Below, piece by piece: positions 49,934 through 61,600 of a stretch of DNA of 64,000 nucleotides. The stretch lies in the NCBI GenBank assembly GCA_000149265.1, contig CH003075.1, positions 522,709 to 586,708 of the forward strand. Direction: 5' to 3'. This stretch comes from Ciona savignyi. Taxonomy: Eukaryota; Chordata; Ascidiacea; Phlebobranchia; Cionidae. The position numbers were made by a program, and so were the translations under genes. The notes below the pieces were generated by a model. That model was not told the DNA's origin. It did no database searches and was given only the letters and a program-made list of their open reading frames with translations. How positions within the stretch are numbered: the stretch's first letter is position 1; each line of letters opens with the position of its first letter.

Positions 49934-51487
49934 GGCAAACTTGCTTAAAGGTTCTAGTGTGTTAGTTTATTTGAACATATACGGCACTGTGATCCTATTA
50001 TATGGACTAACACAATAAACGCGTAATTTAAAAGTTAAGTTTATTACGTTTCCTTTTCCTTAAAGCTTCCGTTCTTATTTTTGAGTGGTAAAGCATTATA
50101 GTAATTATTCTATTTTATTAATACCTTTCAGTATTGTGAACATTGTGTTTAGTATTGTCAGCCTCTTTATTATGCGAAATTGTATAGATAATTACTTCAG
50201 TCAAAAAATAAATCACTTTCTAAAGCAACATTAGCTGAGACATACATTTTATTTATAGGCAATGACTGCAATGATAAAAAGCGATTCTGTCGTTGCAATC
50301 GAACTTAATAAATTCAAACCTGCTTATTGTGCCAGTTAATTATAGAAACCCTTGTGGTGTAAAACTTAGTAATATGGATTATATAAAATCACGGAATTAA
50401 TCTTATTATTAAGTGTTTTTAAACTATATATTTTATTGAAAATAAACGCGAGAAGCGAACGTAGTCTGCATCGAATGAACTATAACAAAAACAGTAATAT
50501 GCAGGGTGGAGTTAAAAAAATTCAATTATCCAAAGTCAAACTCTCCATTGACCATTTAATACTAAAATTACTAAAAAAAAAGAACCTTTAGATCTGTGAC
50601 AAACAAAAATAGAAACAAAAATCTTAACAAAACCATTTCCTTTTGTTATATAAAGTGTCAATTCTTTCCTTTGGTTAACAAACCCTAGTTATATGCTTCG
50701 TCTTTGTTAACAGCGTGAAATGGACTTATCATGCAAAAACTTCGCTTTAAAGGTATCTTTCCCAAGTAATTTTGTAATATATATTTAAGACTTGTTTAAC
50801 AACGAAAACAAGGTTTTTGACTGTTTTACATAAAACTATTTTAAAGTCCATTGATCTTTTTAATCACTGAACTAAAATTATCGTTTGTAACCTCTTTAAA
50901 CCGTAATTAACATTGTTTTAAAAATAAGCAATGCGAAGGGTTGTTAAACTGGGGTAAATGGTTTAATATGGTTTTATCCATCTGCACGAAGTTGGTTACC
51001 GTTTGCCTATGGTAACCGATAACTGATAATTACCTATAAGAAAGGGGGATTCAAAAAGGAAACCAGTTATAAGGTTATCAAGGTTAATTCCTTTTTCTAG
51101 GATGTCACGCGGGGGTATTTGTTTAGGAAGGATACAAGCCCAATAGGATTAGACAACTTAACCCATTGTACGTAATTCTTGAATAAACGATTAACATTTT
51201 TTCCTTTCATCGAGTAGTTATTATATGGACAATGCTTGCCACAACTCACAATTAAAATCCCTGCGATGTGGTCATGCCTGTAATAATATAAATGAGTACT
51301 AGCTTGTTTATGTTATTTATACATTCATGTCAGATCAAACTTTCATTATTCCAGAATGTACAAGTAGTTGTTGATTTAAGTTAGGAAAGTGTAGGTTATT
51401 CATGTTTATCAAGTCAGAGTTAAGGTTTACTTTAAACTTGTTCGCGAATTAATGTTTTATTGCACAACGAAGGGTAATGTTTTCTCA

Positions 51488-51615
51488 AGATTGCCGGTGT
51501 GTAAACGCCCCTAGCGTTTTTCCATTCACGGGGATAAACATGAATACAAGATTGCCGGTGTGTAAACGCCCCTTTCGTTTTCCCCTTCACGGAGATAAAC
51601 ATGAATGTCCTATAT
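51488..51615 (+). repeat. Two tandem SINE family A tail fragments
   Basis: Two adjacent copies of an approximately 57-bp unit (AAGATTGCCGGTGTGTAAACG... to ...GGGATAAACATGAATA, then again) match the tail of the family A SINE in plus orientation. The second ends in TCCTATATCCTATATA. They lie 150 bp left of a full, oppositely oriented copy. Confidence 0.6.
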
Positions 51616-51762
51616 CCTATATACTGCGGTCTTAGTTAGAGGCTAAAGATAACCGGAATTATTGCATTTGAGGATAGAAAAAATTGTTTAATTTTGTGGA
51701 TTTATAGTCACAAAATGGAAGTGCTTGGCCTAAGTGACTAATATAGATGCAATATATATCCA

Positions 51763-52063
51763 GGATAGGATAGGATAGGATATTTATCTTTATCCCCGTG
51801 AATGGGAAACCCAAGGGGGTTAACACACGGGCAATCGTCAGATCACCTCGCGCCCATTTTTGGGTTACCGGAGCTATTGCAGTGTGTTGTATATGATAGA
51901 TACGTTCCTTCATTTTGCTAGAACCCATTAATCTGCTGGGTTCAGGCAATGTCCGTAAAGTGCCTTGCCCAAGGACACAGTCGACCGACTAGCTAGCGAC
52001 CAGTTTCGCACCTGCAACCTTTCGAAAGGCGACGCACTTAACCGTTAGACTAACGGGCCGGAC
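51763..52063 (-). repeat. tRNA-derived SINE (family A), best-preserved copy
   Basis: A complete copy: three GGATA units at left, CCCCGTGAATGGGAAACCCAAG, the CTCGCGCCCATT block, CCTTGCCCAAGGACACAG, GTTTCGCACCTGCAACCTTT (B-box complement) and CGTTAGACTAACGGGCCGGA (A-box complement) at right. It lies 156 bp upstream of the sulfotransferase start codon. Confidence 0.85.
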
Positions 52064-52218
52064 AAATCTAACATTAAACGTACACATACAAAATAGTAAA
52101 TGCGTTATTTGATATATATGACTTTGATTAGATTCACATTACTATATACAAGTTTTCTTATTATACTGTTATGAATGCAGAAAAGTAGTGTAGGTATATA
52201 AAATCAAAATTTAAAAAG

Positions 52219-54375
52219 ATGAAAAATTTTCTAAAAACATGTTCAAGAAAAGTTGTTTTGAACCGAATGATGTTAACTATATTATTTCCCATTCTACTAA
52301 TTACTGTAATTAAAATAGCTGTGTACGATTTATCGAAACGGTAAGAACTTGTCTCATTCGTAGATTATTAAGCCTAAGAATGTTTCAGCGTAACCTCGGG
52401 TCGCTTTTAATTTCAAAATTGTCTCCTAATATTGTCCAATCTGAAAAAAAATAGCAATGGCATTACACGTTAAAAATACCGACTTTTTATCTTTCACTAA
52501 GTGTATTTGAACGCATGAAACAAAAGCTGATAGAGCTTCGTCTGAATGCAGAATATTGGAAGAAATCAAATATGAAAAATAAAACAATTTAAATTCGAAT
52601 CTTTAAGTCCGTAATATCAAGACTATTAAACTGGCAATTTATTTTGTTATTATCATTATAGACATGGTTTGGTTCAAATGAAAAGAGCCCAACAATTCGT
52701 GGAAGCTCGTGATCTCTCCAAGTTACGCGAGCACCGGAAATTGTGCTCAAGAAAAAATCAAATTGTTTTTGTTAAGACACACAAGACCGCGAGTTCAGCT
52801 ATTCAGGTATTCCGTTTAATTTACACCTAAAAATAAAGTTCTGAAGCTCTTCTCTCTTTCACGAATATCTGTTATGTTAGATATAAGGCCCATGTAAAAA
52901 TAGTGGGCTATATCTTGATTCCCTCTTTTAACACCACATAACACATTTTATATACTAAACACAAATGTGTATGGTAGAGTATTGTTAAATATGGTTGAAT
53001 GAATTTAATACAAGTGCAACATCAACGTTTAAATTAAAGCATCTTTCTTGTTCTTAGAATATTTTGTTGAGGTATGCCTTAAAGCATGAATTGCAAATCG
53101 CTTTTCCGGACAATCTTCACGACTTTAATTACCCCAAGATGTTCAACAAATGGAGCGTTTTAGGAAGGCGTAAGTATTTAAACCAAGACTTGTAATATTA
53201 CTGTTTGTTAATATATGCCTTGATGCACAATAAAATAAAAATAAAAAAGTCCCCCAAAAAAATTAAAAGAGTAATTTAGACGCTTATAAAAAAGTACATT
53301 TTCTATAAATAAACAGCACAAGCGAAGACTGTAGTTTAATTAAATTAGATAAAACTCCAATTTTGTGAATCAATCATAATTACAGCGCACAATTCTTATA
53401 TAGGTCCGTATTTTTGAACAAAAGTACATATGTTTCTTTCATTTCGCCATAACATCGCTCCCTTGTGTTGATAATTTGGTTTTTATTACAGACTCGCACA
53501 ATAATGACATCGTATGCCACCATATGCGCTTCAACCACAAAGAGGTAAACTACGTAATGAGGGGAACTCCCGCCTACGTCACCATTCTGCGAGAGCCCGG
53601 AGAATTGTTTGAGTCTACTTTCGAGTATTTTTGGCCAATCGTCCCAGAATTTCAAAAAGTACATCAGAAAACGAATAAAGCACCTGAAAAGTGGCTGACA
53701 CATGCTTCTCGATATATCGACCCAGACAATAGATCAAGCTACTGGCACTTTACTAAAAACCCAACAATGTTTGATCTCGGCTTTGATAATTTAAATGAAA
53801 ATGCCTCTTACTTAAAACACACGATCAATGAAATTGAGAGAATATTCGACCTGGTATTAATTTCGGATTACTTTCTCGAGTCAGCAGTTTTGCTGAGTGG
53901 GATGATGTGCTGGGACTTGGAGGAAGTGGCTTGTTTGACCTTGAACGCTCGGACAAAGAACCAAAATACAGAGGCCAAGAAAAGAATAAGCGAGAAATCA
54001 AAACAATGGAACAAAGCTGATAGCGCTTTATATGCGCACTTTAACGCCACTTTTTGGAACAAAATTCATGTGTATGGTGTCAAGAAGATGGCAATAAAAG
54101 TTGATCGTCTGAAGGAAATCAACAGACTGGCATCGCTGAACTGCCTTGTTGAGGGCGAGGCTGTTGACTTGTCGAAAGTCAGAGATGTAAAAGCGAAGAG
54201 GACGATGTACAAACCCAAAGGAGTAAATATCACTAGCTATAACCTAAGACCGAGTGCTAAAAGAAACACAACATGTCAGAAAATGATTGCAAACGAACTT
54301 GCGTTCACCAAAGAGGCGCATAAAATTCAAAGAAAAAGAAAAACTAGACAACGTTTTTTTCCTTTAAACCTTTGA
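52219..54375 (+). CDS. Galactose-3-O-sulfotransferase family enzyme (cerebroside sulfotransferase-like)
   Basis: Four exons (52219-52340, 52662-52806, 53058-53169, 53492-54375) encode 420 residues, close to human GAL3ST1 length. A short basic N-terminus precedes a signal-anchor at residues about 17-36, giving a type II Golgi topology. The 5'-phosphosulfate-binding motif is VFVKTHKTASSAIQ (residues 76-89), typical of GAL3ST proteins. The 3'-phosphate region includes VTILREPGELFESTFEYF near residue 160. The enzyme would transfer sulfate from PAPS to the 3-OH of galactose on glycolipids or glycans; the exact acceptor cannot be told. The last exon encodes two thirds of the protein and ends in a basic tail. 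It lies between the two carbonic anhydrase duplicates on the same strand. Confidence 0.92.
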
Positions 54376-55133
54376 AATATTTAATTCATGTGTTCGGTGC
54401 CGTTTATATATTATTGTCAACTTTATTCTAGCTCCATAAATGTATTTTTATTGCGCTTTGATAAATAATCTAAAACTCGAGACAAAATATGTTTGTACGA
54501 CATAAATATTGGACTTAAAGAAAGAAACAGGTATATTATTCAACGTATACTATTTAGAGACTGGTTATGCCAACCGTTTTTAATTAAATGATATATATAT
54601 AACAAGGACATAAGCCGAAACATACAACCGGACTACAACACATGGCTACAACACCTGAGGTGTTAAAGCACATCTCAATTAATGTGTTAAAGAATAGAAA
54701 CGATTAACACTAAAACGATAAAAACCAGTACAGGACATTGTTACCAAGAAAAAACATATAATCAGGTTCTAAGCAGGGAGCAGTGTTCAGTTTTATGGTA
54801 AACAACCGCTGGGTGGGGTCAGTAAACCGTTTAATGACCACAACCGCCAGTGAGCGTTGGTGTTGTACGGTCGTGTGGTGAATTTTTTTGAAAAGACAGG
54901 AAAAAACATCAATGGTACCGTTGCTAGTCTATATGACCGTTTTGTCTTTTTGACCTACACGGCCGGACATTCGGTCAACATACTTGTAAAGCGTTGATTT
55001 CAAAGTGGGGTGTTGGATTACTTCTTTCTAAGCTTTTTTCTTCGTGTTTTACACCTACTGTTTTATTCCAATAAGTGGTTGACTTGCCATTTCGTTACGT
55101 GTTTAGACTGTTGCTATCCAAAGAGAATCAACC
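54376..55133. other. Intergenic region upstream of carbonic anhydrase copy 2
   Basis: No coding exon was recognised. The last 150 bp align loosely with the region upstream of copy 1 (shared GCGTTGATTTCA-like, GGTGTTG-ATTAC and CGTTACGTGT stretches), so the duplication included promoter sequence. A head fragment of SINE family B (TTGTACGGTCGTGTGG) lies at about 54862-54878. Confidence 0.5.
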
Positions 55134-57407
55134 ATAGTTGCCAATGTGTATAACTACATTTTGGTGCTATTTTATGTCTTAAGTAAGTATTATAGTTGGT
55201 GCCATTACCTGTAATAAAATAATTTGTCTCAAAAATAATTCAGGATTTTTTTAACTGTCAGTTTTTCGCAGATTTCTGTAATGCGCAGTACAGCTACATC
55301 GGAAATACAGGTAAATCGTTTTGCAAAATATTGTAAATGCAGAATTTTATTTCATTTCCATTTTAGGACCCGTTTTTTGGTCCAACATCTACCCCACCTG
55401 CAGTGGGAATCTGCAATCACCCATTCCACTATTCTCCACAAATGCAACGGTGGACTCCACGCTGAGCAAGTTCCCAATAGGATTGTTCACATCTTTAACT
55501 CTGACCGGTGCCACAGTAAAAAATACAGGAAAATCTAGTACGTTATAGACAATGATCACGGTGTATAAATATCATCAGCTTTATCATTTAGAAATGGATG
55601 TGAATTACTTGTATAACATTTATATAATCACTTTGTTATACCTGCAGTTTCCTTGGAGGCCACGGGAGGTTACATTATAAGTGGAGCAGAGTACCAACTA
55701 CCTGGTTCTTATCAGGTAATAACAGTCTATGGTGGTGTAATAGGTAGATTATTTGCGAATTTAGAAAAAATACCACGCTAAATTGGATTAATAATTAAAG
55801 TTTCCGCTTGTTGTTTTGACTTTGTACTGACGAATAGATTCCCGTTTATTGTTCAATAACTTGCAACAGACCATTGCTTACTTTCTCTTTTAGTTTATGT
55901 ATATTTATACCTGTATACATTATTAGCTTTAACATGCCATTAAACTATATCAGTACACGTGTTTCGTACATGCAGTTTGTGAATTTACATTTTCACTGGG
56001 GTGGAAATGGCAGCACTGGATCGGAACACACAATGAATGGCGTCTCATACTTTGCGGAAATGCATATGGTGCACAAGAACACTAAGTATGCTACAATGGC
56101 TGAAGCAGCTGTTCAACCTGACGGATTCGTGGTGTTCGGTTTCTTTGTCGATGTAAGATGCTGTGTTGTAGAATGGTTAGCGCGACAATGCATATACCAA
56201 CTGTTATGACGGTCCTAGTGTCTAGCCCATTATGGGTATTTTATCAGCCAGTAATTTTTCCTAATGCATGGGTACGCAGGATCTTAGGGTGTTGTGTATT
56301 GAATTTATGTCTGGACGAACACAAATCTAAATCGCATCACGGTCTATTTCTTTTACAGGACACCAGCCTCGTTATAAACCCCACCGCCCAAGGTATATTA
56401 GGATTGGTCCAACACAACATTACCTATTTGAATGACGAAGTCACTGTAACACCTGTTCCCAACTACAATTTCGTCCCACCTGAAGTTATAGGAGATTACT
56501 TCCGCTACAAGTAAGTAGAACCAACCGTATTACGTTTGGTAACCCCACTAATCGTTGTTATACGGTATGGCAAAAATGACCAGCCTGTGTATTAATAACA
56601 GTGATATGTAGATACCAAATTGAGTGCAAGTCAATTTCACAGCCTTTTTTCCATACAAGTTAATATCTTTGACTGAGCTAAATGATTATGAACTATTCAA
56701 GAATATTAGATTTTAGTAAAAGTTAATTTATTGTGTTTGTATCTTTGAATAACTTATGCCCGTGCTCCACTTTTTGAAGATTTGCCTTAAAGCAACATTT
56801 TGTCTAAACAAGGTTAACGGAATACTATAAATCTGAATCAGAGACTTTTTGTTTGCAGGGGTTCTCTAACTACGCCGCCGTGCTATGAAAGCGTGTTGTG
56901 GTATGTTTTCCAATCACCAGTACGTCTCACTCCAGCCCAGGTGAGCGCAATTAAAATGAAAAGATGTTTTTTAAACTGGCATAATACCGACCCTTGGTCA
57001 TTTATCTAGATTCTAGAATATTGTATTTCAAGGGTTTCAGACAGTGTGACCTTAACGGTACGGACATGCCTAATTAGTTTTATATTCCTATAGCAACGCT
57101 TGGCTCAAATTACCGCACACTAATGTTAGTCAAAAGCGTTGGTCAGGATAATGGACATCATTAAAAATCGTTTTGTTTGTTTGTAATATGATCTCTCTTC
57201 CAGGCTAACATAATCCGTTACGGCAACAACCTTTTTTCGAGCCTGTCTGGCGACCCTTTGGTTCCCTTGATTAACAACTTCAGGCCGCTTCAAGATCCAG
57301 GCAACAGAAACATTTCTCGCACATTCTCATTCTCGGGGTCAGAAAGCTTCCAACCATCATACCATGTAATAGTGGTCGGTATGCTTCTGGTTGCCTCCTT
57401 GTTCTAA
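55134..57407 (+). CDS. Alpha-carbonic anhydrase, duplicate (copy 2), canonical start codon lost
   Basis: Eight exons in the same structure as copy 1 (55134-55182, 55272-55310, 55367-55537, 55648-55715, 55976-56152, 56359-56510, 56859-56940, 57204-57407). Exons 2-8 have identical lengths and phases to copy 1. All catalytic landmarks are kept: [25 protein letters not shown], and the hydrophobic GPI-type C-terminus. The position of the copy 1 ATG reads ATA (55134-55136). An in-frame TAG lies 30 nt upstream, and there is no in-frame ATG before the catalytic core. The signal-peptide-like hydrophobic stretch is still open. Either translation starts on another upstream exon or at a non-AUG codon, or the gene is recently broken. 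The His64 position appears to be Lys. Exons 5 and 8 are almost identical to copy 1 while introns and exon 6 are not. Confidence 0.88.
56157..56245 (+). repeat. SINE family B, diverged copy in a carbonic anhydrase intron
   Basis: GTTGTAGAATGGTTAGCGCG, then GACGGTCCTAGTGTCTAGCC match the family B body. It begins within a few bases of the donor of exon 5 in the second carbonic anhydrase gene. The first gene lacks it at the same place, so it inserted after the duplication or was lost from copy 1. Confidence 0.5.
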
Positions 57408-58686
57408 ACTGGGCCAGTCCACCACAAGTTCCTGTAGATAGTTTATGCGATATCCTTGTAGATCTATTTTTTTCAAATATGCCTTCATGGCATAGTTTTT
57501 TTATTATTATTAAGTAGGTTAATTAAATACCGATTAAACTACATTGTGCTATTGGTTTAATCTAAATGAAAGCTAACTTGCTTGAAGTTTCTGCGTGTCT
57601 TTATATATCACTGTGCTTATTTCTATTCCAATAAAAATATATTTGTATAGCTTATTTAACTTAGATTTTAAAAGAAATAAATTTGAAAATAAAAAATATT
57701 GTTTGTTAGTTTTGGGCTACGTATGAGGCTAATATACTTGCGTTCCATTATAATAAGTTAATGATTGACTGCACCTATTTCCTATTTAGATTTTCGTTAA
57801 AAGACAAATTATTCAATCCAACTGCTGCGCACTGACGATTTACAGTTCTTGGGTTTGTCTAAAACTAAACCATGGAAATACATGCGGAGTAAAAATATCG
57901 AAACAATGGGACACCGATGTCCGTCAAACGTTAATTCAACGGGTAAGAAAACAAGAAACGACCACCCATAGTTTAAACTCGTCAAGCGACCTATATTTAC
58001 AACTTTAGGGTGTTTCAAGCTATACCCACAGTTCGAAGTCTGGAAAAATCTTTTGAAGCTACACAACAAATTCTATCCATCTAGAGTCCAAACTTTTCCC
58101 AATGAGCTAGCATTTATGAGAGTTTTACCTCTATTGGATCACTTGCATTTAACGATGTCTGGAAACAGGCGACCATGTTGCATTTGTTTATAAAATAAAG
58201 AAAAAAATGACAAAACCAGTAAAATAATTTAGAATTTACAAAAATGATAGTAATCGAATACTTGCACAATAGTTTTATTAGAAGAGCAGTTGCTAAGTTG
58301 AAATGGGTAAATAACATTAACGTAACGCAAAGAGCAATAGGTTCGCTATTGTTGTTGAACAACATAACATCTCAAAACTTATTGAAAAGCAAAACTTTGC
58401 TACAATGAACTAACACAGAATTTCACAAGTGCTTCAACTGGATTAAAAAATAGACTGGATATGGACTGTTAGGTACTTCAATATGCTAGTCAATTTGTAC
58501 AGTGAACACTCTTTGAAGATCTATATAATAAGGAAATTCCATTTTATAACCAATGTAGCATCCAATGTGTGCGTGTGCGTGTGCGTGCGTGTGTGGGTGT
58601 GTGTGTGATCGTATGGTAGCCAGTGATATTAGGTTTTTTTCATATTTGGTTTGATTTGTTGGTGTAATCTTTTGGTTGAAAGTATC
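57408..58686. other. Intergenic region between convergent carbonic anhydrase 2 and TIF1-like genes
   Basis: It holds the 3' ends of both flanking genes. AATAAA at 57630-57635 is the likely poly(A) signal of carbonic anhydrase copy 2. A GTGTGC/GT-rich microsatellite lies at 58568-58611, in the probable 3' UTR of the TIF1-like gene. No coding exon was recognised; the 86-codon minus frame at 57809-58069 lacks support. Confidence 0.5.
58568..58611. repeat. GT/GTGTGC microsatellite
   Basis: About 44 bp of alternating GT and GC dinucleotides (GTGTGCGTGTGCGTGTGCGT, then GTGTGTG), 76 bp beyond the stop codon of the minus-strand TIF1-like gene. Confidence 0.85.
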
Positions 58687-61600
58687 TCATTGAATGTGTA
58701 CGATGCCGCTTTTGCTTTGTTTCCGGCGCCGGGAATCATCGGTTGTGTCGGAATGCTCTTCGCTGACGCCATCGCTCGTCGTGGCGCTTCCAATGACGTC
58801 ATCATCCTGTATATATACGTCATGTAACATTTGTGGAACTACAGGATATTAAGAAATAAAGTAAAGATAAATATTATATAGATTTGTGGATTTTTTAAAA
58901 TATTTATCCGCGTGAATGGGAAAACCTAGGGGGTTAACACACGGGCAATCTTCAAATCACCTCGCGCCCATCGTCGGGTTACCGGAGTTATTGCAGTGTG
59001 TTGTGCATGATAGACACGTTACTTCAATTTGGTAGAACCCATTAATCCGCTGGGTCAGGCAATGTCCGTAATATGCCTTGCCCAAGGACACAACCGACTA
59101 GCTAGCGACCAGTTTTGCACCTGCAACCTTTCGATTGAAAGGCGACGCACTTAACCGCCAGACTAACCGTCCGGTTATACAGCATCAAGGATTATATTAC
59201 AAGTTAAAACTAAAAGCAATTGCAACATCATTTAATACGGGCAAATAAAAAATGTAAATCATCATTCATGAGAATTTAAAATCATCTTTCATGATCAGAA
59301 CACATCACACCCATTGTTAAGGTAATGAACCAGTACATTAATCTACAAATCGTAACCATGACAAGTAGATTCTATTTATCTATGAAACTTGGTTTTGTCT
59401 TAACTTTGCAATAGCTTCAATAACCCGACGGTGAGCATGAGGTTATCTGAATGTTAACCGTGTGTTTAACGCCCATTGCGTTTCCCATTCCCGGGGATAA
59501 ACATGAATATCCGATCTTTTATCATTATTTCTAAACATTAACACCATATAAAATCTGCATCAAACAAATTTAAGATATTCTTGTGAATTCTGAAAAATAG
59601 ATTACATCGTCTGGTTCATCAATATCTGGTTTCCAAAGATCATCGTGTTCATATGGAAGTGGTTTCTGCTTTTCAACATGCTTTGATTGTTCAGCAGTGT
59701 TCAGCACTAGAACAAATCGAATTTTAAGTTTTATTTCCAAGTGAAATAAGTGTGTTTACAACAGTTTTCTTAAAGAACCAGGCCTACACTTTAGCTTAGA
59801 TCTTTGAATATTGTATCCACAATTGTATCATATAAGAAAAATGAATGGGCAATTGGTTTTTTAAAATGGAAATATATTTTTTACCCTAGTAAGCATTCTT
59901 AATGTCTCGAGAACATGAAATATTAATTAGGAGAAGAGTACATTATTGATATATTGTACATAAACAAAAAAATATAGCCAATATAACAATTTTCCTATTG
60001 GATGTTTAGAAATAATGCCCTTTTTAATTGAAGTTTATATTAGAGACACCAGATACGAGTGAACATAGACCACATTTTAATAGTTTGATTTATATAAATT
60101 AAAAAACATTATCTGGTAATATAAGCGCTATATCAAAAGCATATTACTAATCAAATATTTATTTTTTTGCATAAACTAGTCAAAATATGACTACATTTCT
60201 GTGAGTGCCAATAACAACTTAAAGATTAACTGAGCACTTAGAACAATCAATGGAAAAAATTATCTGTTACGCTGTTTCTGCTACAATTTTTTGGTTCAGT
60301 GGTCTAACAAATTATGTTTATCTTTATACATACTTGTTTTAAAGCAAACAAAATAAAGTAATAAAAATTTTAAATAAATACTATAAAAAGTTGTGTTGGT
60401 TTTAAAATATACATTTATTTGAATCATATAATATATAATATATTTAGTTTGAAACATACAGCTGCTGTGGTAATGCTGCCAACTGTGGAGTATATGCTAT
60501 AATCAAACATCTATAGACAGCCTGAACATTCAAGTAAGCTGCAATGGAACTCGCATGGACATGGTTGCATCAGGAGTGAAAATTGTAACAATTTACTACA
60601 AATTAAAGCTTGCTTAAAAAGAACATTAAATAATATATCTTAAAAAATTATCATTAACCATATATTCATAAGGCATGATGCATTATTGCACACCTAGGAA
60701 AGGAGAGTTTGTATGACTGTGCACCAACTGCATGCTAAATATGATAAATAAAAATTCCAAATTGTGGTGGTTCAATTTACCTGGTTTCACATGGCTGTCT
60801 GCAAGAGTTTGTTTCTGTTCCTCAATTAGGTTTGCTAAATTATCCTTCATATGTGGTAGCCAGGCGTGAACACGTTCACAGAAGAATTGTTGGACTTCCC
60901 GACCCATCGTACCTAGAACAGTTTGTTCCTGGAAAAAAGGAATTTAAGAACAAAAAGATAACAAACAAAAGCAGCAAAAATTAAGGAATAAATTATTAGA
61001 TATACCAACACATATGACATAACAACACAAGTTTTTTCATTAAAAATTTGATGATGTTTGTACATGAAAAGTAATTTTTAATTTATTGTTTTATTGCCAC
61101 AATAATAAAAACCTACGCCCTAAAGTGAGCTGATAGATCTACAAGTATTTACAACCCAATTTTATTGGACATTATTTTTAAAATTTTAAAATTAATATTT
61201 AAATGAATCAAAAAAGTTCATTTTTTGTGCACCATAATAAAAATACTTAAGTTTTCATTTCACCATTAAATTTTACTTGGTCGCGCCATTGTTAATCTAG
61301 GGGATAGCAAGTGACTAGTTGAGATTTTAGCAAAAAAAAAACACTTCTTTGCTGATCCTTTCCAGCGACAATCGATCTTACCCCATTAAACAAGTAGCAG
61401 TTGGTGAAAACAAGAAGTACGTCTGATATAAATGCTTCACAATCCTCATAATGGCTGAAGTGGGCATGTAGGAGCTTCTTCTTTATCTTCAAGAAGTCCA
61501 TCGGCTCCTTTATTATCTTGTAGTAATTAGGTACCTGCATGGTGGGGTTTGTAAGAGGGAATACTCCAGTATACCACTGGGGTGGGAATAGTAGTTATAA

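Larger units (their letters stand above)
49766..52218. other. Intergenic region between carbonic anhydrase 1 and the sulfotransferase
   Basis: AT-rich, with no coding exon recognised. It holds the copy 1 poly(A) signal, two tandem SINE tail fragments and one complete family A SINE. The sulfotransferase promoter should lie in the last 150 bp, directly next to the SINE head at 52063. Confidence 0.5.

Noticed and set aside
53380-53703. Minus-strand frame over the sulfotransferase exon
   Set aside because: Shadow of the real plus-strand exon that carries the PAPS-binding motif.
57809-58069. 86-codon minus-strand frame downstream of carbonic anhydrase 2
   Set aside because: No recognisable motif, no splice context, and composition like the surrounding AT-rich DNA.
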